From positions 22,536,706 to 22,600,705 of the forward strand of contig NC_053417.1 of NCBI RefSeq assembly GCF_016859285.1: a stretch of 64,000 nucleotides of DNA, read 5' to 3'. The position numbers and the translations under genes were made by a program. The stretch is from Xiphias gladius (taxonomy: Eukaryota > Chordata > Actinopteri > Istiophoriformes > Xiphiidae). Shown here piece by piece: positions 48,761 to 62,500 of the stretch. Each line of letters opens with the position of its first letter. Position 1 is the stretch's first letter. Below the pieces are notes generated by a model, which had not been told where the DNA came from, did not search any database, and saw only the letters and a list, made by a program, of their open reading frames with translations.

Positions 48761-51700
48761 ATGTGTGTCAAGCTGTGCCTCTATTGCCATTCATGTAGTG
48801 TTGGGGTTAGGTCAATATTATATTAGCACTGCCATTGCGTTTTCCACAGCCCCATGAATAATGTAAAAGTTAGATATCCCTTCATATAAATACAGCCCAT
48901 TATCGCTCTGTATCCTTGGTAGATGTAAGACAGTTCATAGTTTTTCCCACAGATTTGATTGAGCTTATTGGCATGGTGGTATCTGGTAATGCCAAATGGT
49001 GGCCAAAATTTGTTGGTCCAATAGATAGACCCCTTTCAGTGGAGAAAGAGACCTCATTGTGACCTTGTTGGAGACAATCAATGGCCTTTATCTCTCCCAA
49101 TGCATAATAAATTCTACAAAAGGGTTGGTCCACACATCCTTGTAATGTATTGACTTGCTCCGCCAACATTTATCAACTAGACTCACTGGCTAAATAATTT
49201 AGCTTTTAAGCATAGACCTTACTTAGTCAGTGGCACCCTGACCAAGTTCGGCATGACAAGTTAGATTGATGTGCTCCACAGAGAGTAAAGAATAGAGGGA
49301 AATTATACTTTATTAACCCTATCAAGCAGGAGTGGAACTGGAGTTAAACTTTTCATATTTCCTTGCTACACAGAAAACACAAAAACAGCATACACAGACA
49401 GGACCCATTTTATCGGAAAGGTCAAATTGCAAGGTCAGCCACTGTGCAAGTTTGTGGTTCAACTCTGCCTTATGGACCTTACAGCTAATGAAACAGTTGT
49501 GAAGCTGCCGGCTGGAAAACTACAACCAACTTGTACCAAGAATCAAACCTTTCAGCTCCGGGCTTTTGATTGGCCTCTCTTATCTCAGAACCAAACTTCC
49601 TCCTGTTAGACAGACACAATATATCCCACTCTGCTTGAAGATACGTAAACCCTCTCAGACAGCAGTTTGTCCGATATAAGACAGATTTTCTAAACTGTAC
49701 ACTTATGTTTGTTGTGCTCAGTTCTTTGCCGTTGTATTGCCACAGGGTTTCCGGTCATAGCCTCTTAAATCAACACAAGTGCTTAGACCAGTTTTTTTGG
49801 CAGAAGAAAATTGCTTTCATTTAAAAGAACAAACTATAGATTTTGCTAAGACTGGCAAGTATTGCACCTGAAAGCCTTCTTTAGTTCTTAAATCAGAGTA
49901 ATTGAATAATAAAAAAACAAAATTCTCTTTCAGTGTCTGACAGTTTTTAGAAATGCTGAATCTGTTTTGATGGTTTGAGTAATAGTTAAAGATAGCCCTG
50001 CAGTCATTCATTTTTCAAACCTCTCTCAGATGAATTTATGAAATATCATTAGACATGCCTTCAACAAGGAAAAAAAAGAGCATTAATTTCTTGAACAATG
50101 ATAAATCTTTGAAAACTTTGAATTCGGAATTCTTAAATTAAGGACAACAGCAAGTTTTAATTCATATTTTCCATTTCTCCCTGTATGATTTCTTTGCTTC
50201 TTTTCTCCCCACACTTCACTCTGCTGTTTTTCTCAAGCTCAACTCCCTCTCATTGGATATTTGCACTTGATATTAATAAGAAATTGATGTTGCTGATGAC
50301 TTTTAGTAAAGCAACACCAGATTGCCATGCTCAGCATGAATACTAAACAAGAGGAAGGGACGTGCTCAGTCTCCGGTTAAACCTTGATTTAAAATCTGCT
50401 TTAACCAAATCATATTTCCCAAGATGAAAGAGGGAATTGTTCTGATAGGCTGATCAAAGCAGTGTATGGCTGTACTATAAAGGAACACCTGGAAACCTAA
50501 TGGAGAATTCTGCGGGAGCAGTGAGGGCACTGGGCAATACATAATGTATTTGTACATGATGTTTATGTAAACATCTGCTCGGGGTGTTGTAACTTATTTA
50601 TTTGATTTATTTCACTCTCCCTGCTGGTGTGGCTGATGATGTGCTGATCTTAATTGCCAAATCCGGGGATGTGAAGACTGGTTTAATGGTGTCCTTGGGT
50701 TTTTAAACTAATGCTTGTTAGATTAAACATACCGCATTTGAATGGGTGTGACCGAATAAGCCGCATTGCTAATGGTCTAGGGTGCTCAAATAGCCTTAGA
50801 TTACCTCCTGCCAAAAAATCTCCTTTTGCATTAATTTTTTACTGGATTATTAAAAACAAATTTAATATTTTGCATTTATTTATTTAATACTAACTTACCT
50901 ATTTTTAAGTTTTATTTTCCCTTTAAGCTTGCTTGATTTATAAGTATTTTATAAGGTAATGTCATAAATGACACCACCAGCATCAACTTTCTCTGGGGAG
51001 CCACATTCAAATCCTCAATGTTTACACTGTGAGATAATAACAAGACTAACTATTTAGTCAGTCCAACTAGGTTGCCAAGTTTTATAGAGAACATGAAATA
51101 CTTTTGAAGTTCTTGAAAGTTATTTATTTTTTGACATATAGGACAGTATAATTTTTGTAGTGCACTGAAAGATTTTGAATATTTTTTGTATTTTGGTCCA
51201 GTGCATTTACAGATCATGAAGAGCAGACTAATCTAATCTAAAGTCTGAATGTTGCGATGCATTTGAATCATGTCTTGTATGCTGTAACTAATGCCACACA
51301 GACAAGTCACTTAACTCAAGTTCAGCTCCATAATAAATGTGTGGACATTTCACACCATAAGGGCTTCACAGATGTAATTTTGTGATTTACACTGAAGGGA
51401 AGCCCAAACAAAATCTCCATAAATGTAATACTTTATGCACTGCTTTTTCAATGTTTCTCAAGATTGCATCACTATGTATAAGCTAATAATCACAAGTATG
51501 CTGATGGAAGCTAAAGATACCAGACTGTGGCAAAAGCTAATGTCTGTATTAGATTGAAAAAAAAAAAAAAGTGACATTTTAATAGAGATAGTCTTGGTGG
51601 TATGCAATAAAGCATCAAAGAAGGGATGTATATTGTCACTGCATAATGAATTGAGCTCCGTCTTGTGGACCCCCAAACCTGTTAGCACAACATGCTATCT

Positions 51701-52372
51701 ACTGCCAGTGTGCTGACTTGATGGCTTTTCCAGTGAGTGAGCAGGGTTGCCAATAGTGTCTGGGCTGGAATGGGCTCCTGGTGTAGAAAGGAAGGGAGAG
51801 CGAGGCTCTATGGTGCTCTATAAATACCTCTGTCATGCTTATATCAAATCAGCCCTGCACGCTAAAGGGCTGGCCTGAGTGTTCAGGGTGTTTTTCACAC
51901 ACGTCTTCAGAGGTCCAGGGGGTCTGGAAAGGTCAGTGTTACGCTCAATAGCACATTCATATGAGTAGGTTTGTGCATTGATGTTTATCGTGATGGGTGT
52001 TGCAGATATAAAGTATCATTAGAAATAATTATCCAGGGGCTTATGGGATAAGGCTCTGAAATTGCTGCATCCAACTGCTGTTACATTTATCTTACTCCAC
52101 ATGGCTGTGTGGATGTTAGATGAATGACTGATTTTGACATTAACCAAACAAGCATTATTAGCATATGTCGCATTGAAAACACTGCCACTGAAATCCTCTC
52201 AGTCTGAACGTCGCTCCTGGAGAAAGAAGCACCATGTCCAAGACATCTGCAAATTAGTTGAATTTAGAGCTTACACAACATGTTTAGATTTTTTTTTTTT
52301 CTTTTACTGTTGTTGTTTTAAGTCACGCTGCTTCTTATCTACAAGGGCTCAAAGTTAAATTACAGAAATAGT

Positions 52373-52690
52373 TTTTTTGTCCGGGCCCTCTGGAACAACA
52401 CATACAAGCACATTCTGTCATGATGACACTATCGACAGGACATCATTTGTCCGTGCCCTCCGAAACTGTCTAATTTTAGAAAAATTAATCTGTTTTATAA
52501 TCCGAAAATTCTGTGGTTAAGGTTTGGTCAGGTTCAGGCAAAACAACCTGCGTAGGTTTAGGGAAAGATGTTTTGGATTAAAATTACTACTTTCATTAAG
52601 CTCATGGGACATGGGACTGTTGTCATGGTTACAGTAATAACAACTTGGATAAGGTTAGGAAAGCAAATGAAAAGAAACCAACACTGACTG
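52373..52690. repeat. Probable dispersed fish repeat of unknown class
   Basis: The segment GTTAAGGTTTGGTCAGGTTC, then AACCTGCGTAGGTTTAGGGAAAGATG (core AGGTTTAGGGAAAGATG) and CTCATGGGACATGGGACTG resembles an abundant fish repeat that I recognise by pattern but cannot name. Duplicated TTTGTCCG-GCCCTC phrases lie near 52376 and 52446. The plus-strand open frame at 52645 is within or next to it and is not considered a gene. Confidence 0.45.
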
Positions 52691-54273
52691 TCAGTAGAAA
52701 ACTGGAAACAAAGAGCAATGTCACATGTTTAAAGGCTGACGTTTTTTTTGTTCCCTTCATTGACGACCTCACTCTGCGGATTTTGTTGCTCTATAATAAC
52801 ACCACACTAGCTCTTCCTTTGCTCCTAATGGACAAGAATTATTATTCTTATTACCACGAGAGGGCTTTGTCACTTGAAAGAAAACATGTCCTTTTTGGAG
52901 ATTTGCTGAAACAAGAAATTCTGTTGTTTTTCTTGGGAGGACAGTCTCCTTCCTATAGGTAACTAATCTCAAGTCTGCCCTTAATGAGTGTTGTTATTGT
53001 TAGCATTGTTAAATTCTGATTTGTTTCCTAGTTGTTCTCCAAAAATGTCTCCCTTGAGGCTATAGTCTTGGGGAACCCCTGATTTAAAAGGCAAACACGC
53101 CTGCCTGATGCCACCGCTGCAGCTGCCGGTGCCGATGATGATGAAGTTTCCAGGGAACAGATGATAATCCTGACACTGCATCCTCCTAAGTCAGTGAGCC
53201 ATGCAGTATAGATATGGATGTGTCGCTGGAAGATTGGAAGGTAGATTTCCCATCTATACTTCCTGTGGTGGCTGGTGCCTCGGGGGAGCAGCTATGTAAA
53301 TAATGAATGCCTGTTGGTGTGAAACAAGCACAGATAACCTTCAAGACAGGCGCGGATCAGTGCCTTCACATTAGCTGATAGGATTAAGGTTAAAATCTAC
53401 AGAAACCTCTCCATAAGAAAACACAAATCTAGCCACAGTGAACAGCAGGTTATATGGGTTCGTAGTGCTCAGCTGATAAGGACAGATAGAGGTAATCATG
53501 GGGGACTGGTAATAGTTTAGCAATCTGATGATGGAAATGACATCTCTACATATGTCTGCCTTTCTCCAGCTAAAAACCAAAATGATCAGCCTGACTACTT
53601 TTAGAATAATTTCAGTGAGCGAAGTTCAAGCTCGACTCGACAAAATCATGAGTTAGCTTTACTGGTAGTTGATAAGTCAAAGAATACTTCTAAAATGAGT
53701 GAATTATGTATTTAGATGACTGCGAGACTTCATGAGGCACCAACCATGGCTTCTAAAGGATGTGCAGCCTGTGTCTTACTGCCGGTTTTTGGTCTCAGTA
53801 TTCAAATATGGCAAACAAAATCTTAGTGAGATCCTCCTGTTTCTGAGCCCTGTTGAGAGACAAAGTCAGTGAGCATATGTTGGCATCCGTAAGAGAGGAA
53901 AATAGGTAGGGAACAAAACTAGTTCTCTCTGTTGTCCCATCTGTCTGCAGAGGACTTTGTACACCCAACAGCGGCCTGCTAGTTTCTCTTTCTCTCAAGT
54001 CATCTCTTGCTGTGCAACAGAAGATGTCCCACAGTTCTCTCATCTCCATCACGATTCCCTACTCACAATCACTTTGGGAATATTGACATCATAGAGTTGC
54101 AGGCTTGAGGGAACAGTCCTAATAGTAGACTGGATGAATATATCTGAGAGTATGAAATCCAACATGAATGACCCTCCAGTTACAATAAGGCAGTCTTGTT
54201 TGGCTCTGATGAACACTTAAAAGTTGTTAGCTGGAAATTATGAATCTGGAAATTAGTGTCATGCTTCTTATTA

Positions 54274-55856
54274 CAGTGGCATGAAAAAGTTTGGGCACCC
54301 CTGCTCAAAATTTCTGTTACTTGGAATAGTTAAGTGAGTGGGAGATGAACTGGTCTACAAAAGGCATAAAGTTAAAAATGAAACAATCTTTTCAACATTT
54401 TAAGCTGGATTAGTGTATTATTTTTGTTTTGTACAAGTTTAAAGTGAAAAAAAGGAGCCGCATACAAAAGTTTGGGCACCCCAAGAGATCTGAGCTCTCA
54501 GATAACTTTTACCAAGGTCTCAGACCTTAATTTGCTTGTTAGGGCTATGGCTTGTTCACAGTCATCATTAGGAAAGGCCAGGTGATGCAAATTTCAAAGC
54601 TTTATAAATACTCTGACTCCTCAAACATTGTCCCAATAATCAGCAGCCACGGGCTCCTCTAAGCAGCTGCTTATCACCCTGAAAATGTAAATTGATGCCC
54701 ACAAAGCAGGAGAAGGTTATGAGAAGAAGCAAAGCATTTTCAGGTAGCCGTTTCCTCAGTTCGTAATGTAATTAAGAAAAGGCAGTTAACAGGAACTGCG
54801 GAGGTCAAGTTGAGGCATGGAAGACCAAGAAAACTTTCAGCAAGAACGGCATGTAGGATTGCTAGAAAGGCAAATTAAAACCTGCAAAAGACCTTCAGGA
54901 GGATTTAGCAGACTCTGGAGTGGTGGTGCACTGTTCTACTTTGCAGCGACACCTGCACAAATATGTCCTTCATAGAAGAGTCACCAGAAGAAAACCTTTC
55001 CTGCATCCTCACCATAAAAGTGTCAGTGTCAGACGTTTGTAAAGTAAATTCTAAATGAGCCTGATGCATTTTGGAAACATGTCCTGTGGGCTGATGAAAT
55101 TAAAATAGATCATTTTGGCCATAATGAGCAAAGGTATGTTTGGAGAAAAAAGGTTGTAGAATTTCATGAAACAAACACGTCTCCAACTGTTAAGGGGGAT
55201 GGATCGATGATGCTTTGGGATTGTGCTGCAGCCAGTAGCGCAGGGAACATTTCACTGGTAGAGGGAAGAATGGATTCAATTAAGTACCAGCAAATTCTGG
55301 AAGCAAACATCACAACATCTGTAAAAAAGCTGAAGGTGAAAAGAGGATGGCTGCTAAAAGGATAATGATTTTAAACACACCTCAAAATTCTAAATTGGGC
55401 TACCTCAAGATGCGCAAACTAAAGGTTTTGCCATGGGCCTCACAGTCCCCTGACCTAAACATTATGGAAAATCTGTTGACCTCAAAAGAGCAGTAAGTGC
55501 AAGACAGCCCAAGAATCTCACAGAGCTAGAAGCCTTTTGCGATAAATGGGTGAAAATTCCCCAAACAAGAACTGAAAGACTCTTAGATGCTACAAAAAGT
55601 GTTTACATGCTGTGACACTTGCCAAAGGTTTGTTACTCAGTACTGATCATGCAGGGTGCCCAAACTTTTGTCTCTGGCCCTTTTCCTTTTGTGTTATTTT
55701 GAAATTGTGAAACGATGGAAATACAAAAATAATATGGCTTAAAATATTAAAGAAATGTGCCCTCTTTAACCGTATGACATTTGGAAATCAGTTCAGTTAG
55801 CTTTTCACAGTAACAGAAATTTTGACCAGGTGTGCCCAAACTTTTCAATGCCACTG
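54274..55856 (+). mobile_element. Tc1-like DNA transposon with paired inner and outer terminal repeats, inactive
   Basis: A 1583-bp element. Its left end CAGTGGCATGAAAAAGTTTGGGCACC and right end (reverse complement CAGTGGCATTGAAAAGTTTGGGCAC; common core AAAGTTTGGGCAC) are inverted repeats. A second copy of the AAAAGTTTGGGCACCCC core lies about 180 bases inside each end (54465-54482 and 55657-55673), the IR/DR layout of Sleeping-Beauty-type elements. The TA target is intact on the left (54272-54273) and changed to CA on the right (55857-55858). Confidence 0.85.
54649..55645 (+). pseudogene. Dead Tc1-like transposase
   Basis: Relics of a Tc1-family transposase fill the middle of the element: an N-terminal helix-turn-helix part (AHKAGEGYE-like), a GRPRKLSARTA linker segment (54821-54853) and parts of the DDE catalytic domain. 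The expected start ATG reads ACG at 54649-54651, an in-frame TAA follows soon after, and further stops and shifts interrupt the rest. Not functional. Confidence 0.75.
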
Positions 55857-58800
55857 CATTTGGCTGTGTAAGAGAATTACACTTGGAGTAATAACTCATT
55901 AAACTGGAGTAATTAGCATAAACAGCTGTAACACAATGACCCCTATTCATCAAAGATATTGCTACCTGCATGTTTTATAATGTGTATCTATCTGTCTCTC
56001 TATACTGTCTGTCGGTCTCTTTGTTTCACCACCAGTAGTACTATACTTTTAACAACAAAAAACATTGCATTGAATGTAGTATTGGCATTGCCTGACGGTC
56101 AGGGACTGATGATGTCCATCTGTCTTTGATTCTTATCCGTTTATGGTCTGAGCTGGAATGAGGAAATAGAGGATGTGAGAGAGAGAGACTGCAAGAGAGA
56201 TGAGGAGTTTGGGCTTCATTGTTAAGCTGAGCTCCAGGCTGGTCCTGAAGGACGGTTAAACCTAAAGTCCAAACCAAGCTTAGAAAGAGAGATGGAAGTT
56301 AATCTCTCATCCTCAGGCAGGTGTATCACAAAGGCTAAACATATACATAGGAAGACCGACCAGGGGAGACAGTTTGGATAATTGAAGTCGGCTAAGAAAT
56401 GAGCATGTGCACCCTTAGGGTGAGTCAGCTCTGCTTTGTGGTATTACTTCTTAATGTTATCAAGGTAAAAGAGATGGGGGTCTCATTGCCCAACCTTTTT
56501 AACATTGTTTATTGCTACCTAGCTTGGGAATTTAAGAGAGTATTGAGGTGTCCACATGGCACCAGTGGGTGAACTAGCTTGGCTCCATATTTTATATTTT
56601 TCTAAAGCTGCTTCAGTCAGAAATGAGGAATAGCTGTGCCTCATGCCATTGGCAATTCATGTTGGCCTATCAATCGCAGTAAACTTTTGGTTTAATGTCT
56701 GTCAGATGAGAAGTTTATCAATCAACATTATTGGCTTCCATGTCTATTAATAAAAAGGAATGGTAACAATGCAAGCATTCGTTGACCCAGGGAGAGGGAG
56801 GATTGGGTGATCATTTTCTGCTCCACAAGCCTTAATCTGTCATGACACCGCCCGTTGTCTATACAAGGTGTCTTTGTCTTTGACTGTCCTGATTCCCCTC
56901 AGCAGCAAAACAGCCAAAGTCAAATTGAATCCAGAAAGGAGGATTTTAAACGGAAAGATAAGGGGGCAGATATGCCTTAATCATCATTTGCTCTTGATTA
57001 GAAAATCAATGGCCTTTGATGCCAGAGTGCATGTCTGCCTTTGGAGTTAAGAGTGTGACAATGACAATGTGGACTGGAAAATTGGCCTTTTAAACAGCTA
57101 CTATCTCTTTGTTGTTTGGAGCCCCATTCTTTAATGCAGTGAAAAGTCTCCTCTATCACATAATGTCTGCCTGTCAAAGAAATTACTTTTTCTCTCGCTC
57201 CTGTGCAAAACTTTGTTAAAGAAATCCTTCGAAGCTTAGAAAGCACAGGGAATTTCTTAGTTTTCAGAGCCGACTTTCACAGTATTTCCTTGATTTATGT
57301 AACAGATGAGAAATAGAGTTGTCACTCAATTTCTGTGGCAGTTTTGAGATATGCCAAAGTGAGAAAATCTTTGATGCCTTCCCAGGTTTACCTGTCAAAA
57401 AGGTTTAAAGGCAGTGTGTCCCAAGTTAAAGTACAAGCTAGGCTGTTGCAGTGAAAAAATCTTTGCACCTATGAACTGCGTAACAGTTTTTGCTCTGTAT
57501 GTAGCTCTGTGAAAACAAAATCTACAGTACCTTAACAGTTAACTTACTATTACTGTATTTTTCAAAACGCCTTCTGGCATTTAAAGTAGTGGGGCTTTGC
57601 TTACTTACCTTTATAGCTTCCTTGAAAATGAATATTTGCACCTACAAAACAGCTGGTAAAGAAGTTGAGCGCACATGCTACACCATGACTAGAATAATAT
57701 TTGTACTGTACCTTAGCCCACAGTGTATTATATATATATTATATCCTATAACTATAACAGAAGATGAGGCAACCTTGCTTTCTCTTCTCTTATTAATATG
57801 CTGTAGCTGATGGTTTTTAAACTTGGCTTACCAGGCGTCTTTTCCTTACTCTCCTGTCCTCTCTAGTCTTTGCCTTTGTGCCATGCCGTTGTACTTGCTG
57901 TGTTTTTACCAGCTCTGCATATCGATCCTGCTTTATCACCACTGGCTCACCGTGCAATAAGCCTGCAGGAATATGGATGAGGTCTGGTTGGCAGGGGATG
58001 CATTGCTGATTAATATTCTCTGTGTGAGAATATGATGAAAATTCACATATGTCCTATATAAACACTGATCACTGTGTGGAGAACATCCATAATGGTAAAT
58101 GAAGTATGTTTTGTGAAATGGGGATTTTGGGGAGAGTTGCATTTACTGGCAGTTTGTCCTCGCCCAGCATGTACAATGTGCACTAGTGTACATAATATAT
58201 TGATCGTGATTCAAATAGAGGTCGTACAGCTTCTAATCAGTGTATAGGTATTAGGTGTTGCTATCTGTAAATGTAAATGTCAGAATTCAGCCCTTGATCC
58301 ACTTCTCCCTAAACTAACAAGTACGCACATCTTCTTAAGAGTACCTGGTTGGATCTTTTATAGGAAACAGTCTAGTAAAGATGACAAATGAACTGTATTT
58401 TCACTTCATGCTTTAGACTTAAAAATAAAATAATTATTATTATAATACAAAATAATAAATTGAATTAAATTAAATAAGAGCAGTTATTTTTGTCCCATTA
58501 TTTCATTTTTTAAATTTGAGCTCCATGGGATTTTACGTGATTATCAAGTATATTTGTTCAGATTTGAAGATCTGTAGTAAAAGTTAAAGCCTGCATTTAA
58601 GTTCTGGTTCCATTTTTCTGTTAGTGGTTGCTTATTGCATCCTGAATCTGATATTTCTGATAGTGCTCTAATTTTTTGACATGGTGAAGCTTTGAGACAT
58701 CTCATATCAAAGTAACAGCCTACGGCAGTTGTAATGAATCCTGATATATTTTAGCTTTTAAAACTTGTGTGTGCCAACATGTGAAGAGAGGTGTAGTAAA

Positions 58801-59259
58801 GGGATCTTATGAGTTTACAACTACCATATTCTTTGATGTCAAAACTTAAAGGTATTCAAGGGCACAGGGATGAAAGCACTTGCTCACTACTGCAGAGCCC
58901 TGGATCAGACAGCCACATGTCAACACAATTAGCGTGTTTGCAAATGCAATCATATCTTTGTTGCTGCATTAGTGACTCCTACTGGTTGTGGGGCGCCTGT
59001 GAGAAGCGGGTTGGGATCTTGGGGAAATAGACTGGACCTCCAAATGTGTAATTCCTGCCCTCCTCGTTGTTCGGGGAAATTGACTGGGGTGACTCCACGT
59101 GTATTGGAGGCCAACAGTGGGAACTAGCAGTGACAGGGACCACAGTCCAAGGGGAACTGGCCATTCAATGAATGCTAAACAAAACATTTACAAGGATTTG
59201 TCCTTGCAGTCACTTATACTGTGAGTCCTTCTTTGGATAACTCTCAGCTTGCATAAAAA

Positions 59260-59545
59260 CAGAGCTGAATAGATTATTCAAATAATCATTCAGTCATTTA
59301 GATGAGAATAATCAGCAACTATTCTTATGATTGATTAATAATTTTAAGTCAGTTTTCAAGCAAAAATGCCACTTATTCCAGTTTCTCAAAAGTGAAGGAT
59401 TTGCTTTTTTTGTGTTACGTGAGAGTAAATTTAATATCTTTAGGTTCTAGACTGTAGGTCGGATAAAAGACACAATGGACCTTGGACTATGAGGAATTGT
59501 GATGTGTATTTTTCAGTATTCTCTCACATTGTATACACCAACCTC
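59260..59545. repeat. Second, more decayed copy of the 35414-type repeat
   Basis: CAGAGCTGAATAGATTATTC and the interior GTCAGTTTTCAAGCAAAAATGCC (core TTTTCAAGCAAAAATGCC at about 59352-59369) match the hAT-type MITE at 35414-35729 in the same orientation, followed by similar text. The right terminus and target duplication are not recognisable. Confidence 0.55.
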
Positions 59546-62500
59546 TTAATCAGTTCATTTAAAAAATCATTGCCAGGTAAGTCTGTGATGAAAAAATGGT
59601 TGGTTGGAGTTCTACAAAAAATGGACAAATTACGAAGCCTACTTTAACTATCATAAAAGTTTTAGAGCTTTGCTTAACACAAATCAATTGACCATAAATT
59701 AAAAAAAATATCTCAAATTGAACACTAAAACACCTTCATCACAACTGCGATTTCAAAGAGAAGTCAAAGAACACATATAAAGCTGATATTTGTCAGAGCG
59801 TCTGAGCTTTGCAGGTAAATGCTTTAGCAGCTTTGCCCTTGACTTGCCTCAGTTGGTTCTACACTGAATAAAAACATGATTTTAACAGAATTATGTAGTC
59901 ATAACAACCATCTCAGGTACAGTGTATTGTGTCAGCTGCAGTTGTTGAAAGTGTAGTAGGGGCCTTTTCTCCCTGGGGAACAACCACATCAATCAAACAC
60001 TAGTGATGTGTATTTCATTTTTACATATAATGAACTTGTTTGCCGTTGTGCCCTCCAGATCAGATTAGTGATTGAACACTAAAGACCACCTCCATGCAAG
60101 CCCCTCAAGTACCGACACTGTTAAAAGTCTATTCAACACCTGCTCACAATTTAATGTGAACCATAAAGAAACATGCTTGTACAGTGTTCACAAGACCTGT
60201 ACTGTACTGTATATAATGCAAGACATTATTTGCCACATTGCTCTCCCCTGTTTGAATGTAGATATGAATAGAGTTATTTTTATAAAAAGGCATACACAAT
60301 ATATTGTTCCGTCTATTTGATAAAAAAAAAAAAGGTCAGCAACTGTGTTTACTGAAGCATGTAACTAATTACCTGTCATTGGTTTTTCAGCTTGATTGCA
60401 ATTTCACAATTGCTTAACAGTTCTTTCAAGATAAGATCATTTGTCAGCTGTACAGTATGTACATGTAGGGCATACCCATACACAAAGCATATACAGTATT
60501 TTTGTGGTTAGGTATAACATGTGGTCTGTACCCATTTAGTGTTTGTTTTCCTAGAGAATACCTTGTGGCTCTCTACTCTAATCCATGCAACACACTGTGC
60601 TCACAGTGTGGCAAACATGCTGCGTGAAGGTAATAATGGCAGGTGTGTATGGAAACCACTTGTTGGTATGACAAAACACAAGTTGCAAACATTCTGAATG
60701 AGGGGTCTGCCACACCCCTGGAGTTCGATTCTTCAAATCCTACACTGGCACACTCTTATTCTTGTTATTATATTCAGATATAACTTGATAACCATATGAA
60801 AATACTATTTATATACAATACACAACTGTAAATAGTATTTATACACAATATACATACATTATTTGACATTGGTTTACTGGTAGACAGATGTACTTCAAGT
60901 GGTCTATGTTTAGATAAATATTTGTGCATTAAAGTAACACAAACCACCATATTGGATTCAATTGTTGAAATTAAACAGTAGCTGCATTATGCGCTTTTTG
61001 TGTTTTTCAGCCCTCCTTGGTTTTAGTGGTTAATATGAGTACTTCTGTGACCAGAGATAAGGCTGTTATGGCCATGACAAGGCCTTGTCTTGCTCTGCCA
61101 TGATGCTTCTATTGCTCTTAGCGCCTGTTTGCTCACAGGGCCAAAAACAATATGCTGTAAATTGCGCTCAGGCCTCTTCAGGTTGATGTGCTGCCTGTGA
61201 ACGTGATGTGATTGGGTATCGATTCACACCACAGCACTAAAATTGCCTGCCTCATGGCCCCAGACACCAGTAGTGACAGCTTCAGTACAGGACAAGAGGA
61301 GTGCTATGGCATGGCTCTGTGTCTGGGAGAGGATACCTTCTCTCTGCTCTCTGATCCTTACCATCTCCTCCTCCTTAGTGAGGAAAGGATTAGAGATTAA
61401 AAGGACAGAGCCCCCCTACTGTGTTGCATGAACATGTCACAGCTACATATACAGCAATCTAACATGCCTCCCAAGTTATGCTGCTCTTTTTGTTGGCATT
61501 TTGCAATCCCTGTACAAAAAAGAAAAAAAACATGTAAACATCCGCTTTCCATTAAAATGATAGTGATATTTGCACATAGACAGTTTTTTAATCTATTCAA
61601 GTTTTAACATTTGCGACTGAACAAAGATGGGCTGGCTTTCTGCTGGCTTTTCAGTCGAAAGTAGTGGTGACACAGCACTGTCAGTCTGCATTCAGTGTGA
61701 TTAAAACATGCCCGGATCCTGTTGGAAGATGAATAATGCAAGAGAAATTGCTTGTGTAATGAATAAATGGCAAATAATCCCAACACAATTAACACTCCTA
61801 CACACAGTATGCAAACCATTCAGTGTCCAGCTGAGGTACTGTAAATCCGAAGTAGCCTTGTACTGATACATAAGTGTCGTTATAGATGAACTGAACTATC
61901 CTTATGCTATGCTATGCTGTTTTAATAGGATGGATAATATTTTTAGATTTATTAAGAAACCAACCTTGGTAGTATTATAAGAGAAAGAAATGATTGGATT
62001 TTGTAATATTGAGGAAATAAATGGCAAACTACTAGTAACCCCTAGAAAACCCCATAAAATATCCCGATGCCAAATATTTTCCTTTCTTTAAATGCTGATT
62101 TTTGTAGATGTAATCCCTGCAACTCACACAACGGTTATCCTACATTCTTCCCAAAACCCCAGGTTACTCACAGGAGGTGAATGAAGGGCCGGCAGGGTAG
62201 TTGTCGTTAGTTTTACTACTAACTCAGATCAACCTGGTGAATTGGTAACAAACTTGGCTTATTATTGACATTCCTATCATGCACACTGACTCCCCTTAGT
62301 TGAGAACTACCAATAACAGACCATTAAAAGAAATGTATTTGTGTGTTATACTGCAGAGAGCTTGCAGTGACACTTATTTTTCCTGTCCCTTTTCAGAAAT
62401 TGGGTGAGGTGCGTGGCCTGTGATTTTCACTGTAATAGCCTACATTTATTATAATGAATCCTGATATCACCTAAGAACCTTTTTAAGTATGAAGATACCT

